DNA of 27,103 nucleotides from Nostoc sp. GT001 (GCF_030382115.1 NZ_JAUDRJ010000002.1:134028-161130), one strand, 5' to 3'. Shown: positions 7,913 through 16,018, counted from the stretch's first letter. Program-made: numbers and translations. Notes: generated by a model from the letters alone, not told the origin.

Positions 7913-8193
7913 AAACTTTTAATAGAATAGACATGAAGATCATCAAAAAATCCGACAAGCTGACTCTGAAGAAAATGATGGAAATCCAACACGCTGAAGA
8001 CCAAAATCTTCAAGCTGATACCGTCAATTCTTCAGCCCCTGTGGTTGATGAGCAACCAGCAGCAATTCCAGTGGCTAGAGTTCCTGACTATATTCCATTC
8101 TTTGACAATCCTCCAGTACAGTCTGTTGGCAACTCTGGCTGGCAGATTTCTGACATTTGGCGGGATATCCGGGTGGATGATTTTTGTGGGTGA
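7909..8193 (+). CDS. Small hypothetical protein, 94 aa
   Basis: Not recognised. The N-terminus is basic (MKIIKKSDKLTLKK), the middle is Ala/Val/Pro-rich (PVVDEQPAAIPVARVPDY) and the end is aromatic and acidic (SGWQISDIWRDIRVDDF). ATG 7909 is followed by in-frame ATGs at 7933 and 7975. It could be a short natural peptide or the fragment of a longer cyanobacterial protein; the composition is more gene-like than the preceding frame. Confidence 0.4.
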   Translation: MKTFNRIDMKIIKKSDKLTLKKMMEIQHAEDQNLQADTVNSSAPVVDEQPAAIPVARVPDYIPFFDNPPVQSVGNSGWQISDIWRDIRVDDFCG

Positions 8194-8317
8194 TACTCCT
8201 GATAAACATAGGCAAAAAATAATACGTTACTCTTGTAGTGTACGTACTGTCACAAACAGGAGTTGCTCTTTGGTAAAGAAGCCTACCAAATAATCAACGA
8301 TAGCATTAAAGTTGAGT

Positions 8318-8343
8318 GCGTAGACGTTTAGGCGGCAAGGCGA
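8318..8343. repeat. Degenerate Nostoc-type repeat
   Basis: GCGTAGACGTTTAGGCGGC then AAGGCGA resembles a decayed GCGTAGACGC...GCGGC interspersed repeat, just upstream of the next gene. Low certainty. Confidence 0.3.
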
Positions 8344-8362
8344 TAGACATTGCAATGGCTCA

Positions 8363-9004
8363 ATGGGTAAACGAAAGAGAAAACATTACAATACATCCTT
8401 CCCTTGGATGGTAGAAGAAGAAAATCTGTTCATTGCAAAGACTGGTAACGAAATAGTTACAGATGCTGGATGGGAGAAAATTTCATTTGAAGAAGCGAGA
8501 AAACTATTTAGTCCCGAAACATTTCAAGAATGGTACGAACTGTTTCTAGAAAATACAGATATCTCGGAAATACTTTCAGAATCTAACGTAGATATAGATT
8601 TAGATGATGAATCAGCAATAGATAAATTTTTACAAAGGAGCAACTGGACACCAAAACAAGTCAATTTAGTTGTAGCGAAGGCTATCTATAAAAATCATGC
8701 CTGGGTGAGAGCATTGCTGATTTCTACACCTGATGTTGAAGAACCCTACTTTCAAAATTATGAAATGGAGGCAATTCGTTTAGGAGTCCAATTGCGGAAA
8801 TACATCAAAGAAGATATTCCAGTAATTAATGACTGCAAGAATGCTGTCAGACATTTACATGGGAGATATGCCCTCATTGGCTGGCAACCAAGAAATTGTG
8901 TGACAGCAGCTCACAACCTAAAAATATCTCAAGCTACTAAGGTTTACAATGAACTTCTCTGGGATGAAGATTGGATAGATGAAGAAGACTGTTCAGGAGA
9001 TTGA
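8363..9004 (+). CDS. Hypothetical protein, 213 aa
   Basis: No family recognised. It is a soluble, acidic protein with a basic first ten residues (MGKRKRKHYN), a helical region with ISFEEARKLFSPETFQEWYEL, an Asp-rich centre (VDIDLDDESAIDKFL), a segment containing NCVTAAHNLKISQAT, and an acidic tail. ATG 8363 has no strong Shine-Dalgarno. Long single frame, normal composition and no competing frame support a real gene. It stands alone between repeats. Confidence 0.65.
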   Translation: MGKRKRKHYNTSFPWMVEEENLFIAKTGNEIVTDAGWEKISFEEARKLFSPETFQEWYELFLENTDISEILSESNVDIDLDDESAIDKFLQRSNWTPKQVNLVVAKAIYKNHAWVRALLISTPDVEEPYFQNYEMEAIRLGVQLRKYIKEDIPVINDCKNAVRHLHGRYALIGWQPRNCVTAAHNLKISQATKVYNELLWDEDWIDEEDCSGD

Positions 9005-9064
9005 CAGCTTTGATGATATCGTTGAAGTGACTTGGCTTTTGCTAGACAATGATTGCGTCTAGAA

Positions 9065-9094
9065 GCGATGCCTACGGCGGGCTACGCCTACGCA
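9065..9094. repeat. Nostoc-type interspersed palindromic repeat
   Basis: GCGATGCCTACGGCGGGCTA continuing with CGCCTACGCA is one of the commonest dispersed repeats of Nostoc-like genomes; TAGGCG-type arms can pair (GGCG/CGCC around GGCTA). It lies in the gap between two hypothetical genes. Confidence 0.65.
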
Positions 9095-9212
9095 CTTAGG
9101 TGCGGTTTGCTTAAGTAATCAACGATAATAAATGTACTCCCGGCTCCTGCTCATCGCCCCACTAATTCTGTTAAAATCGCGTCTTCCAGCACGTAAATTT
9201 TGAGGCAGTGCC

Positions 9213-9698
9213 ATGTGTGCAAAGGGATTTGGGCAATCTCAACCTACTAAAATCGATAAACTTATTGAATCTGCGGTGCGTTATTGCCACAAGCGACACC
9301 CAGAAGCCTTAGACAGCATCTTTGATTATCTACCTGTCAACCTCAACCAACGAGTAGTAACGGGTATTTTGGCAGCATTGCAGAAAGATATTGACACTTT
9401 GAGTTGGTTTTGCGGTTACATGGCATCAGAAATAAACCGCAGTGAGGACAACCAAAAGCCTCATCATCCCATCGCGGAACTTAGCAAAACTCTGATTACA
9501 TCGGGGATGGAACCCTTTACTGATTTTATGCCTTACCTAGGTTGCCGCATCGTTATACTCAATTCGGAAAAATTTGAATCATTGCCAGAGTCAGTTCAAG
9601 CTGTGGTGCAGCAGGCTTTTGACATCAAGGAAAGTACTGGGAAAGAGGCACAAAGGATAAATGATACCTTGCTGCAAGAGTTGGTGGTTCAGGAATAA
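9213..9698 (+). CDS. Hypothetical protein, 161 aa
   Basis: Unrecognised soluble protein starting at ATG 9213. It contains SAVRYCHKRHPEALDSIFDYLP, a LSWFCGYMASEI helix, and a C-terminal LPESVQAVVQQAFDIKESTGKEAQ helix. No catalytic signature is apparent. A TTAAAAT hexamer-like -10 sequence lies about 45 bp upstream (TTCTGTTAAAATCG). It is flanked by interspersed repeats on both sides. Confidence 0.6.
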   Translation: MCAKGFGQSQPTKIDKLIESAVRYCHKRHPEALDSIFDYLPVNLNQRVVTGILAALQKDIDTLSWFCGYMASEINRSEDNQKPHHPIAELSKTLITSGMEPFTDFMPYLGCRIVILNSEKFESLPESVQAVVQQAFDIKESTGKEAQRINDTLLQELVVQE

Positions 9699-9736
9699 AA
9701 AATTGAATAACAGGAATTGTGGTAAGCGCCAGCTAT

Positions 9737-9794
9737 ATCGCTCTTCATTGAAGCGAACGCGAGTAGCGTCTCGTAGAGACGAAAAAAGAGCGAT
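9737..9794. repeat. Nested inverted repeat with HIP1-like ends
   Basis: ATCGCTCTT (9737-9745) and AAGAGCGAT (9786-9794) are perfect 9-bp arms. Inside them CGTCTC-GTA-GAGACG (9767-9781) forms a second perfect hairpin. The whole is a mobile-type small palindromic element downstream of the 161-aa gene. Its inner sequence GCGAACGCGAGTAGCGTCTC is of the Nostoc interspersed repeat type. Confidence 0.6.
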
Positions 9795-9882
9795 CGCACC
9801 TACAAATGATTAACTGTGATGCATAAGTTGTTAGATTATTTCAGTTAAATATATATATTCAATAACCAACACAGAATCACCT

Positions 9883-10086
9883 ATGAAACTCGCTAACCCG
9901 CTCAATTTTGCAAATCTTGTTGGTTCTATTTTACTACCTAGAATCGCTAACAATCAAACAGCTACTTATAACAAAAGTGAAACATCAATTACTTTACCCA
10001 GTAATCCCATAAATATCAATTCCCTGCAACCCTTTGGTACTGCTATTATTGCTTATTACATGATGGGTATTGGCAACTTTGAATAA
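9883..10086 (+). CDS. Small hypothetical protein, 67 aa
   Basis: Unrecognised. It starts MKLANPLNFANLVGSILLP, has a polar Asn/Thr/Ser-rich middle and ends with GTAIIAYYMMGIGNFE, a weakly hydrophobic segment. No clear Shine-Dalgarno. It stands alone in an AT-rich stretch, so it may be a real small protein or chance. Confidence 0.35.
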   Translation: MKLANPLNFANLVGSILLPRIANNQTATYNKSETSITLPSNPININSLQPFGTAIIAYYMMGIGNFE

Positions 10087-10264
10087 AGCATAGTTTCAGT
10101 ACAGACTTTGAAAAACTACTTTACCTCTCCAACCTTGCAGGGGCTTTTAATTGGTGCATTAATTATTAAAATCAACATTATATTAATCCAGAAAATAGAG
10201 ACATATTGGAAAAGTTAAAGCACACTAGTAAGAGCAACTTTAACTATTCAGTAATGGTGTGGCA

Positions 10265-11197
10265 ATGTGGCTAAAATATGGTGTAAATGAAGAAGGTATC
10301 TTGATATGTATTGAAGATATCAACAGGGGCAAGACTTCACTTAAGTGTCCTTACTGTAATAGCAGTCTAACTGCTAAAAAAGGCAAGGTGAAGGAGCATC
10401 ATTTTGCTCATAATGAAGAAACCTGCCGCCCCATAGCTAACCGAGAATTCCCTACTCTGCCACTCTATGACAATTTCAACGTTCAATTATCTGGCAAAGA
10501 TTTGGCACAGTTAAAGCTGCTTTGGCAGGAGTACGGAGCCAAAAATTACCCTATTAGTTCCTACTTAATTACTTCTGGTTTACTCAAAGCAGGAGTGTTA
10601 AGAAAAAACCTATACTTAACCCCACCTGAGTATGAATTTAGTGATTTAGGTAAAATTCCCGTTGGAGCGCTAGAGTTTGCGCGGTTCAATGATGTACAGG
10701 AGCCACTATTACTTAAAAAACTGCTGAAACTTGAGCTAGCTTTTAAACACGCCGAATACAAAAATGCTCCAGATTTAGCATATCGATTTACTGATTTGAA
10801 GCTGTATCGCGCTCAACTTCAACGTATTCTATCTTCTAGTCTGTATTTTTTAGAGATTGAAACTAATATTGAAATTATCTACAAAATAGGAGTAACCACT
10901 AGACCCGTTCTCAAGCGAGTAGCAGAAGTAAAAATTAATTTGCTTGCTCATTATTCGAGTGCTGCTATTAAAGTATTAGGAACTTGGGAACACAGGGGAA
11001 ATATTGAATTATATTTCAAACACCGTTATCAAAGCTTTAATCATCCCATAGGGAGTTTAACTGAGTACTATAAATTTAATGCTGAGGATACCGAAATGGT
11101 ACTGCGTGACCTACAGCAAATGCAACCTAAAATACTATCTCAAGATGAAAAAAATATTCTTGAGGAGAATTCTAGCTGGGAGCAAATTGCTGTGTAG
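10265..11197 (+). CDS. CoiA-like zinc finger plus GIY-YIG-like domain protein
   Basis: The N-terminus has the pattern of CoiA-type competence proteins: LKCPYCNSSLTAKKGKVKEHHFAH, a CxxC followed by HHFAH (residues about 22-45), likely one zinc ribbon. The C-terminal third, with SLYFLEIETN, then IIYKIGVTTRPVLKRVAEVK and YFKHRY, matches the GIY-YIG/T5orf172-type nuclease fold (Y, KIGVT, R, and a distal E before LYFKHR). The middle may be a linker with a winged-helix-like SSYLITSGLLKAGVL. ATG 10265 is used; GTG 10259 is also possible. DNA cleavage or DNA-end recognition is a reasonable inference from both parts, possibly in DNA uptake, mobility or defence. It is not in an obvious operon. Confidence 0.75.
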   Translation: MWLKYGVNEEGILICIEDINRGKTSLKCPYCNSSLTAKKGKVKEHHFAHNEETCRPIANREFPTLPLYDNFNVQLSGKDLAQLKLLWQEYGAKNYPISSYLITSGLLKAGVLRKNLYLTPPEYEFSDLGKIPVGALEFARFNDVQEPLLLKKLLKLELAFKHAEYKNAPDLAYRFTDLKLYRAQLQRILSSSLYFLEIETNIEIIYKIGVTTRPVLKRVAEVKINLLAHYSSAAIKVLGTWEHRGNIELYFKHRYQSFNHPIGSLTEYYKFNAEDTEMVLRDLQQMQPKILSQDEKNILEENSSWEQIAV

Positions 11198-11330
11198 TAT
11201 TCTCATAATCTCGTAGCAAAATCTAATTAATTACCAAATAAAAATAATTATTTTATTGCTATATCTCTAAATACTCTACCACTGATGATAAGGCGAATGC
11301 CGACTCTTGATACAGCAGTATTTACCGAGG

Positions 11331-11364
11331 AGCGATGGCGTAACCGCCCAGCGTAGCTGATCGC
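11331..11364. repeat. Nostoc-type interspersed repeat
   Basis: AGCGATGGCGTAACCGCCCA continuing to GCGTAGCTGATCGC belongs to the GCGATGGCGTAACCGCC-like dispersed repeats. It is followed by a tandem GTGGTCAA-GTGGTCAA (about 11367-11382). It lies between convergent genes. Confidence 0.5.
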
Positions 11365-11396
11365 AGTGGTCAAGTGGTCAAGTGCATTACTTGAGA

Positions 11397-11747
11397 CTAT
11401 GCACTCATAGATTCAGAAGCTAGCAAACCCGACATCTCCAATACTCGCTGTGACCAAGTAGACGCAACAGATGCAATATCTGTAATTTCCATTGATTTGT
11501 CCCAAACATTAATCCAGTTTTGTAATAAGTCTTGGAGTTGATTTAATTCAACATTATTTATTTCACTTTTTTGTTGTATTAAAGACACGTACAACAAACT
11601 TTCTGACAACAATATTGGAACTAATTCACGAATTGCACTCTTTTGTGACCAAGAGTTAAGGCGTGCCAAACTAGCTGCCAATTCTCCTAATTGTTGCGCG
11701 TGGGGTTGACGTAAAAAACTCGCTTCAATTGCACTCCAGTTAGGCAT
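11397..11747 (-). CDS. Hypothetical protein partnered with DUF5674 gene, 116 aa
   Basis: Unrecognised all-helical protein (PHAQQLGELAASLARLNSW, then VELNQLQDLLQNWINVWD). Its ATG at 11747 overlaps the stop of the upstream gene as TAATG, and AGGAGG lies just before it, so the two are translated as a coupled pair. The close coupling and the small sizes recall toxin-antitoxin or regulator pairs, but there is no sequence signature for either role. Confidence 0.65.
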   Translation of the reverse strand: MPNWSAIEASFLRQPHAQQLGELAASLARLNSWSQKSAIRELVPILLSESLLYVSLIQQKSEINNVELNQLQDLLQNWINVWDKSMEITDIASVASTWSQRVLEMSGLLASESMSA

Positions 11748-12082
11748 TACAATCCTCCTAGCAATTGCTTGGTAATTTGGCTAACTTGTTCTCGAATTTG
11801 GTTAGACTGTATTATCATACTACGGTTATTCTGGCTTGGGCGAATGTTGATGATTGACTCAAACACGATTTCTTGAGTCAAAGGAGACCAATCCACACCC
11901 CAAATATCTCGTTGTCTGCTACCGTCTTTGAGTAACTCTTGTTCGCATTCGTAATGGCGAACGCCACCACCTGCAAGAATTTTGCGTTCGATGTCTACTG
12001 CTATTTTAATGAATACATCCCAAGTTTTCACCATTTCGTCTATTTCTTCACGACTAGCAGGCTCACGGATTATTAAAATCAA
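11747..12082 (-). CDS. DUF5674 family protein, 111 aa
   Basis: The start ILIIREPASREEIDEMVKTW, the central VDIERKILAGGGVRHYECE and the INIRPSQNNRSM segment fit the DUF5674 pattern as I remember it (REPA...VDIE...ILAGGGE.H.DCE...INIRPR..N.S). The function of this family is unknown to me. The start is a TTG at 12082 because no ATG or GTG lies close in frame and the family begins with M-I-I-I-I-R-E. It precedes and overlaps the 116-aa gene. A strong 9-bp inverted repeat 142 bp upstream may be its control site. Confidence 0.75.
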   Translation of the reverse strand: MILIIREPASREEIDEMVKTWDVFIKIAVDIERKILAGGGVRHYECEQELLKDGSRQRDIWGVDWSPLTQEIVFESIINIRPSQNNRSMIIQSNQIREQVSQITKQLLGGL

Positions 12083-12223
12083 TTGAATTTAGTCCCAAGC
12101 GGCAATTAACAAGATCATTCCATAGATTAGTGAATCACGCTAAACAATTGAACATCCCCAACTGAGTAATTTTATCTGTGGTGTTGTGGCAAGACATGGA
12201 GAATACACTCTTGAAATCGACTT

Positions 12224-12251
12224 AAGTTACTAAAGTACTTTGTAGTAACTT
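12224..12251. promoter_or_regulatory. Perfect 9-bp inverted repeat, likely operator
   Basis: AAGTTACTA (12224-12232) and TAGTAACTT (12243-12251) are perfect complements around a 10-nt centre that itself begins with the palindrome AAGTACTT. It lies between two leftward genes, downstream of the peroxiredoxin-like gene and upstream of the DUF5674 pair. No T-run follows, so an operator or cruciform is preferred over a terminator. Confidence 0.45.
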
Positions 12252-12279
12252 TGTGGGCGTTTTTATCTTTCGCTTATAT

Positions 12280-12309
12280 CCCCCAAATTTAGCAAAGCGC
12301 ATTCGGGGG
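12280..12309 (-). terminator. Possible terminator hairpin of the peroxiredoxin-like gene
   Basis: Read leftward, CCCCCGAA and TTTGGGGG form an 8-bp stem with one G-T pair around a 14-nt loop, starting 3 nt after the stop codon. There is no U-run behind it, so termination would be weak or the hairpin may just protect the mRNA end. Confidence 0.35.
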
Positions 12310-12311
12310 CT

Positions 12312-13112
12312 TTACGCATCACCCATCGTAAAGCTATTTGCTTCGATAAAGGATAAAAATGATAGAGGCTGACTCATATTAGCAGCAAAGCCCAGAATTC
12401 CTGGATCTCGATGAGAGTAAAGTAACTGGCCTTTGCTATCAAACAAAAAAGTTCCACCACGCTGAGTTAAGTAGGCAGAATTTGGTACATAAGTGTACCA
12501 ATTGCTCAGAACTTCCACCATATTACGTAGCCGTAGAGTTGCTAATTCAAAGGGACGTTGAAAACCATTTGGGCCAGCTAATCGGAAAAACGAGCCTTTA
12601 AAAGCAGGTAGAGGAGTACCTTGAATAATTTCATCATCTTCAATGAGTTGAGGCGCTTGACGATCTCCCCTGTATCCCCGAAAAACTTCTCTTAGCGTTC
12701 CTGGACTTCCAAACCCTGCACACATTAACATTAGATTTAGCCAAGCTTGATGAGACACAGAAAGTCCAGGTAGAGTCAGATTCAGACCTGAATAAAGTTT
12801 AAGTTGGTGATGTAGTTCTGCATTGGGTTCAACAAATAAATTTTCGGGTGGAAATCCTGTATATTGACAGAATCTTGTTCCAGAGGTGCGTGAGCCAATT
12901 CCCACTGCACGAATAGCGAGTTTTTCAGGAGGCAATTTTTTAGCTTTGCGCTGTAACCACCATGCATATTCAAGGCTATCAAAATCCCCAAGTTGTGGCC
13001 AGACTAAAATCAGGATATGTGAGGCAGTCTCGCAATTTTCTAGTAAGGGTCGGGTAATGCCATCACTAACACACTGAAGTTCAGTCTGATTAAGGATCTT
13101 GTAGGGATTCAT
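12312..13112 (-). CDS. Peroxiredoxin-like (AhpC/TSA-type) protein, PRXL2-like
   Basis: This matches the cyanobacterial peroxiredoxin-like family I know: MNPYKILNQTELQ, then SHILILVWPQLGDFDSLEYA, then a GFGSPGTLREVFRGYRGDR core and TQRGGTFLFDSKGQLLYSHRD at the end. It has a thioredoxin-like fold. The usual T-x3-C catalytic peroxiredoxin signature is replaced by VWPQLGDFDS, as is normal in this subgroup; other Cys (RFCQYTGFP) may be redox active. Members probably act in cytoplasmic redox balance, but the substrate is not defined. ATG 13112 gives the standard length. It is divergent from the ATPase/HNH pair across 85 bp. It may be an ordinary passenger gene and not part of the defence system. 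Confidence 0.85.
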   Translation of the reverse strand: MNPYKILNQTELQCVSDGITRPLLENCETASHILILVWPQLGDFDSLEYAWWLQRKAKKLPPEKLAIRAVGIGSRTSGTRFCQYTGFPPENLFVEPNAELHHQLKLYSGLNLTLPGLSVSHQAWLNLMLMCAGFGSPGTLREVFRGYRGDRQAPQLIEDDEIIQGTPLPAFKGSFFRLAGPNGFQRPFELATLRLRNMVEVLSNWYTYVPNSAYLTQRGGTFLFDSKGQLLYSHRDPGILGFAANMSQPLSFLSFIEANSFTMGDA

Positions 13113-13197
13113 TAAAAATGATTAGCTGCTATTGAGCTATCCAATTTTAATTTATAAGAAGTAAGTTGATCAATATAAATTTGTGTATGAGAGCCAA

Positions 13198-14442
13198 ATG
13201 TTAAAAGAACTTCACCTCCAACAAGTTGGTCCAGCTGCCCATTTTGATGTCGCATTTGCCGATAGGCTCAATATATTTACAGGTGATAATGGTTTAGGTA
13301 AAAGTTTTTTACTTGATATTGCATGGTGGGTGATGACTACAAATTGGGCAGAGCAACCAGCGTACCCACAGCGAGTCAGAGGTGAAAATCCGCAAATTAC
13401 AGCCGTAGTTAGCAATAAAAAAAATATAAGAGAATATCAGAGCCACTTTGATTTTTCTGAACAGCAATGGCGTAATTTACAAATGCCTCCTTTATTAAAA
13501 GAGGTAGTTATTTATGTGCGGGTTGATGGTAGTTTTTCTGTTTTTGACCCAGCTCGCCAACGCGATATTGCTTATAATTTTAATCCAAATACACTTTGGA
13601 ATGGATTAAAGTCAAAAGATAAAGTTATTTGTAATGGTCTAATTCAAGATTGGGTTACATGGCAGAATCAACCGAATAAATATCCATTTGAACTCTTTTC
13701 TAATGTCATTAAAAAACTTGCACCTCACCCTTCCGAATGGATAGAAGTGGGAGAAACAACGCGAGTTTCTATTGAAGACGTGCGCGATATTCCTACAGTT
13801 AACCTACCTTACGGGAATGTTCCTGTTACTCAAACATCAGCCGGAATGAAGCGTATTCTGGGACTAGCTTATTTACTAGTGTGGACTTGGTACGAACATA
13901 AAAAAGCTTCGGAATTGCGACAACAAAAGCCAGTAAATCAGATAGTTTTACTAGTTGATGAAATTGAATCTCATTTACATCCTCGTTGGCAGAGGGTGAT
14001 TTTACCAGCTATTTTGTCTGTGGTGACAGAATTACAACCCAGGATGAAGATGCAGGCTTTAGTAACTACTCATTCTCCACTTGTTCTTGCTTCATTAGAA
14101 CCAAATTTTAATGAGCAAGAAGATCAACTATTTTTATTTAAATTACAAGATAGAGAGGTTAGCCTTGACGAAGTACCTTGGTCAAAACAAGGGGACATAG
14201 TTGGATGGTTAACCTCAGACATTTTTGGACTCAAACAAGCCCGTTCCAAAGAAGCAGAAATCGCAATTGAAGCAGCAGAGGCTTGGATGCGTGATGATGA
14301 TATGAATACGTTTCCAGAAAATCTGAGAATACCAACACAAATTCATCAGGAACTTCAAAGAGTTTTACCAGGACATGACCCATTTTGGCCCCGTTGGATA
14401 GTTACAACGGAGAAAAGAAATTCTGGATTATCAGGGGTATAA
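13198..14442 (+). CDS. AAA/ABC-type ATPase, Septu PtuA-like
   Basis: An ABC/SMC-like ATPase of the AAA_21/OLD class. Walker A is GDNGLGKS (residues 29-36), a signature-like TSAGMKRILGLAYLLVW region lies before Walker B, and Walker B is LLVDEIESHLHP with Asp254-Glu255, followed by TTHSP with His292 (switch). This protein is directly followed by an HNH-like nuclease gene with a 5-nt gap, the layout of Septu (PtuA plus PtuB) anti-phage systems. ATG 13198 is preferred over GTG 13183 because GAGAG lies 5 nt upstream. In Septu-like systems the ATPase forms a complex that controls the nuclease; which signal activates this one is unknown. The length (414 residues) is in the range of PtuA-type proteins. 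Confidence 0.8.
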   Translation: MLKELHLQQVGPAAHFDVAFADRLNIFTGDNGLGKSFLLDIAWWVMTTNWAEQPAYPQRVRGENPQITAVVSNKKNIREYQSHFDFSEQQWRNLQMPPLLKEVVIYVRVDGSFSVFDPARQRDIAYNFNPNTLWNGLKSKDKVICNGLIQDWVTWQNQPNKYPFELFSNVIKKLAPHPSEWIEVGETTRVSIEDVRDIPTVNLPYGNVPVTQTSAGMKRILGLAYLLVWTWYEHKKASELRQQKPVNQIVLLVDEIESHLHPRWQRVILPAILSVVTELQPRMKMQALVTTHSPLVLASLEPNFNEQEDQLFLFKLQDREVSLDEVPWSKQGDIVGWLTSDIFGLKQARSKEAEIAIEAAEAWMRDDDMNTFPENLRIPTQIHQELQRVLPGHDPFWPRWIVTTEKRNSGLSGV

Positions 14443-14447
14443 CACAG

Positions 14448-15035
14448 ATGATGCCATTTAATCCTCCTCCAGAACCACCTGATTTTGATAAAAAAGTGCG
14501 ACAAACAGGAAATGCTTGGTTGGCAAAAAATCCAAACCCTAAAAAAGGAACCAGAGATTATTGGTCGCCTTTCAAAAGTGATTTAGCTGATGGATTTAAT
14601 AATCTGTGTGGCTATAGCGTTATGTATGAACCAGTTGGTACAGTAGACCATTATCGCAGCCGTGAAAATTATCGCAATTTAGCTTACGAATGGAGCAATT
14701 TACGCTTTGCTTCTGCTTGGATTAATAGTAGTAAAGGTACACTTGATGACCAGGTACTTGACCCTTTTGATTTGGGAGAAGATTGGTTTGAAATTTTGCT
14801 TCCTTCTCTACAATTAGTACTAACAGATAAAGTTCCTCCGCAACAACGTCAAAAGGCAGAATTTACTTTGGAACGGTTGCGGTTACGGGATGATGAAAGA
14901 GTCTTGCGCCAGCGTCAACAATGGTATCAACTTTATTTGGATGGGGATTTGACTCTACAAGGATTAGAAAAAAAAGCTCCTCTGATAGCGCGCGCGGTAA
15001 AGAAACAGCAGCAGGCTATTTCTCAAGAAGAATAA
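14448..15035 (+). CDS. HNH-like nuclease, Septu PtuB-like
   Basis: The region LCGYSVMYEPVGTVDHYRS, then YEWSNLRFASAWINSSKG has the spacing of an HNH/TIGR02646-type nuclease: candidate catalytic Asp67-His68, Asn84 and Asn93-Lys96. The zinc-binding CxxC pairs usual in PtuB-type proteins are mostly lost: only Cys54 remains, and the second pair is replaced by S-A-W-I. The tail is a long basic helix (QRQQWYQLYLDGDLTLQGLEKK). ATG 14448 starts 5 nt after the ATPase stop; an earlier in-frame TTG (14385) would overlap it. The pair suggests nucleic-acid cleavage on phage infection. Activity without zinc ligands needs testing. Confidence 0.7.
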   Translation: MMPFNPPPEPPDFDKKVRQTGNAWLAKNPNPKKGTRDYWSPFKSDLADGFNNLCGYSVMYEPVGTVDHYRSRENYRNLAYEWSNLRFASAWINSSKGTLDDQVLDPFDLGEDWFEILLPSLQLVLTDKVPPQQRQKAEFTLERLRLRDDERVLRQRQQWYQLYLDGDLTLQGLEKKAPLIARAVKKQQQAISQEE

Positions 15036-15047
15036 GCTTTGCAGTCA

Positions 15048-15185
15048 TCAGATTGTGAAGTCAAGTATTTTCATTTTTTCTATGCCTTCAAGGTCTGTCA
15101 GCTTACTTTTGTTTACTTCTTCATACAACAGTATTGCCAATTCTTTTAAGCAGGCTTTGATCCGTTCCTGTTTATCCTGGCTCAT
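15048..15185 (-). pseudogene. 45-codon frame, possible ISKra4-type transposase N-terminal remnant
   Basis: A minus-strand frame encodes MSQDKQERIKACLKELAILL, then YEEVNKSKLTDLEGIEK. This resembles the start of cyanobacterial ISKra4-type transposases, which begin with a helix, LLY-E and LEGIE. After LEGIEK the similarity stops and the frame ends. No Shine-Dalgarno is seen. It is more likely a decayed insertion-sequence end than a functional peptide; the assignment is by memory and tentative. Confidence 0.35.
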
Positions 15186-15619
15186 AGTTAGGTATGCACA
15201 CTATTTTATCTGTTCTTATATTCTCCCAGATTTTGTATATCTTCCAAAAGTGGATGCTCCCTTTTCATAACACGATACGGCAAGATAAATGGGTAAAAGT
15301 TCAATGAACTTGTCACAGACTATTAAGTAGCACATCACGTTATATATTTCTGTTAGAGCAGTTTCTTACCAAAAGAGTTATTTTTCTATTTTTTTACTCA
15401 TATATACAAACGTGCTTGCATTATCAATAGGCAGTATGTAACTTGGCTATTGTGCAGTTTATTAGGACATGAACTGAAATTGAGTTTTATTTGAGTTGAG
15501 CTATACCTGTACTAAACTGACATGATTTGTAAATTATTTTTTAATCTACAAACAGTTTTGCAAGGTGCTAGTTTAATTCGCTTTCAATTGATGAAGTCTT
15601 TCAGTTGGAATAGAGTTTG
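15186..15619. other. 434-bp non-coding stretch before the transfer-like operon
   Basis: AT-rich with no convincing frame on either strand. Three TTGAG words at 15480, 15491 and 15496 are the only repeat seen, 120-140 bp upstream of the first gene of the large rightward operon. They may belong to its promoter or be operator half-sites, but I cannot place a good -35/-10 pair. Confidence 0.4.
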
Positions 15620-16018
15620 ATGATATGTGAGAACGTTATCTACACCCAGAAAACACTTGCCGAAAGATACGGGATTTCCATTGCCGCTTTACAACGGTGG
15701 TATCCCTATGCTGGTATAGTCAAACCCCGAAAGCGGGGAGGATATTTTGATGCAACAACAGTCGAGATTGCGGATGTTTTCTACGTTGCTATCAAAATTC
15801 GGCGGTTGACTTGTGAAGAATACTTACAGCAGGTAATTCCTGCTGGTGGCTTAGATGCTTATTTACAAAAAGTCAATGACGTAAGCCTTTATGACTTTTT
15901 GACTAAGCATATATCTGATGAAGAAAAAAATAACCCAATTGTGCAAGCAGTAATTAGGAGAATTGAGCGAAATGAAGCATATCAACAAAGTGGCAGAGAC
16001 TTTGCAGGTGTCGCCTGA
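15620..16018 (+). CDS. MerR-like/HTH regulator
   Basis: The first 50 residues (TQKTLAERYGISIAALQRWY, PYAGIVKPRKRGGYFD) form a winged helix-turn-helix of the MerR/excisionase type: LAERYGIS-x2-ALQRW-Y is the HTH and the KPRKRGGY segment is the wing. The C-terminal part is helical and could dimerise. ATG 15620 is chosen over TTG 15617. It opens the large rightward operon and overlaps the next HTH-type gene by 47 nt, so both are probably co-regulators of the operon. A DNA-binding repressor or activator is likely; the site is unknown. Confidence 0.65.
   Translation: MICENVIYTQKTLAERYGISIAALQRWYPYAGIVKPRKRGGYFDATTVEIADVFYVAIKIRRLTCEEYLQQVIPAGGLDAYLQKVNDVSLYDFLTKHISDEEKNNPIVQAVIRRIERNEAYQQSGRDFAGVA

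Noticed and set aside
13198..15035. Retron-Septu (reverse transcriptase plus PtuAB)
   Set aside because: No reverse transcriptase signature (YADD-like) was found near the pair on either strand.
15055..15270. 71-codon plus-strand frame downstream of the HNH gene
   Set aside because: No ribosome-binding site, unusual composition, and the opposite strand carries a better 45-codon frame with transposase-like sequence.
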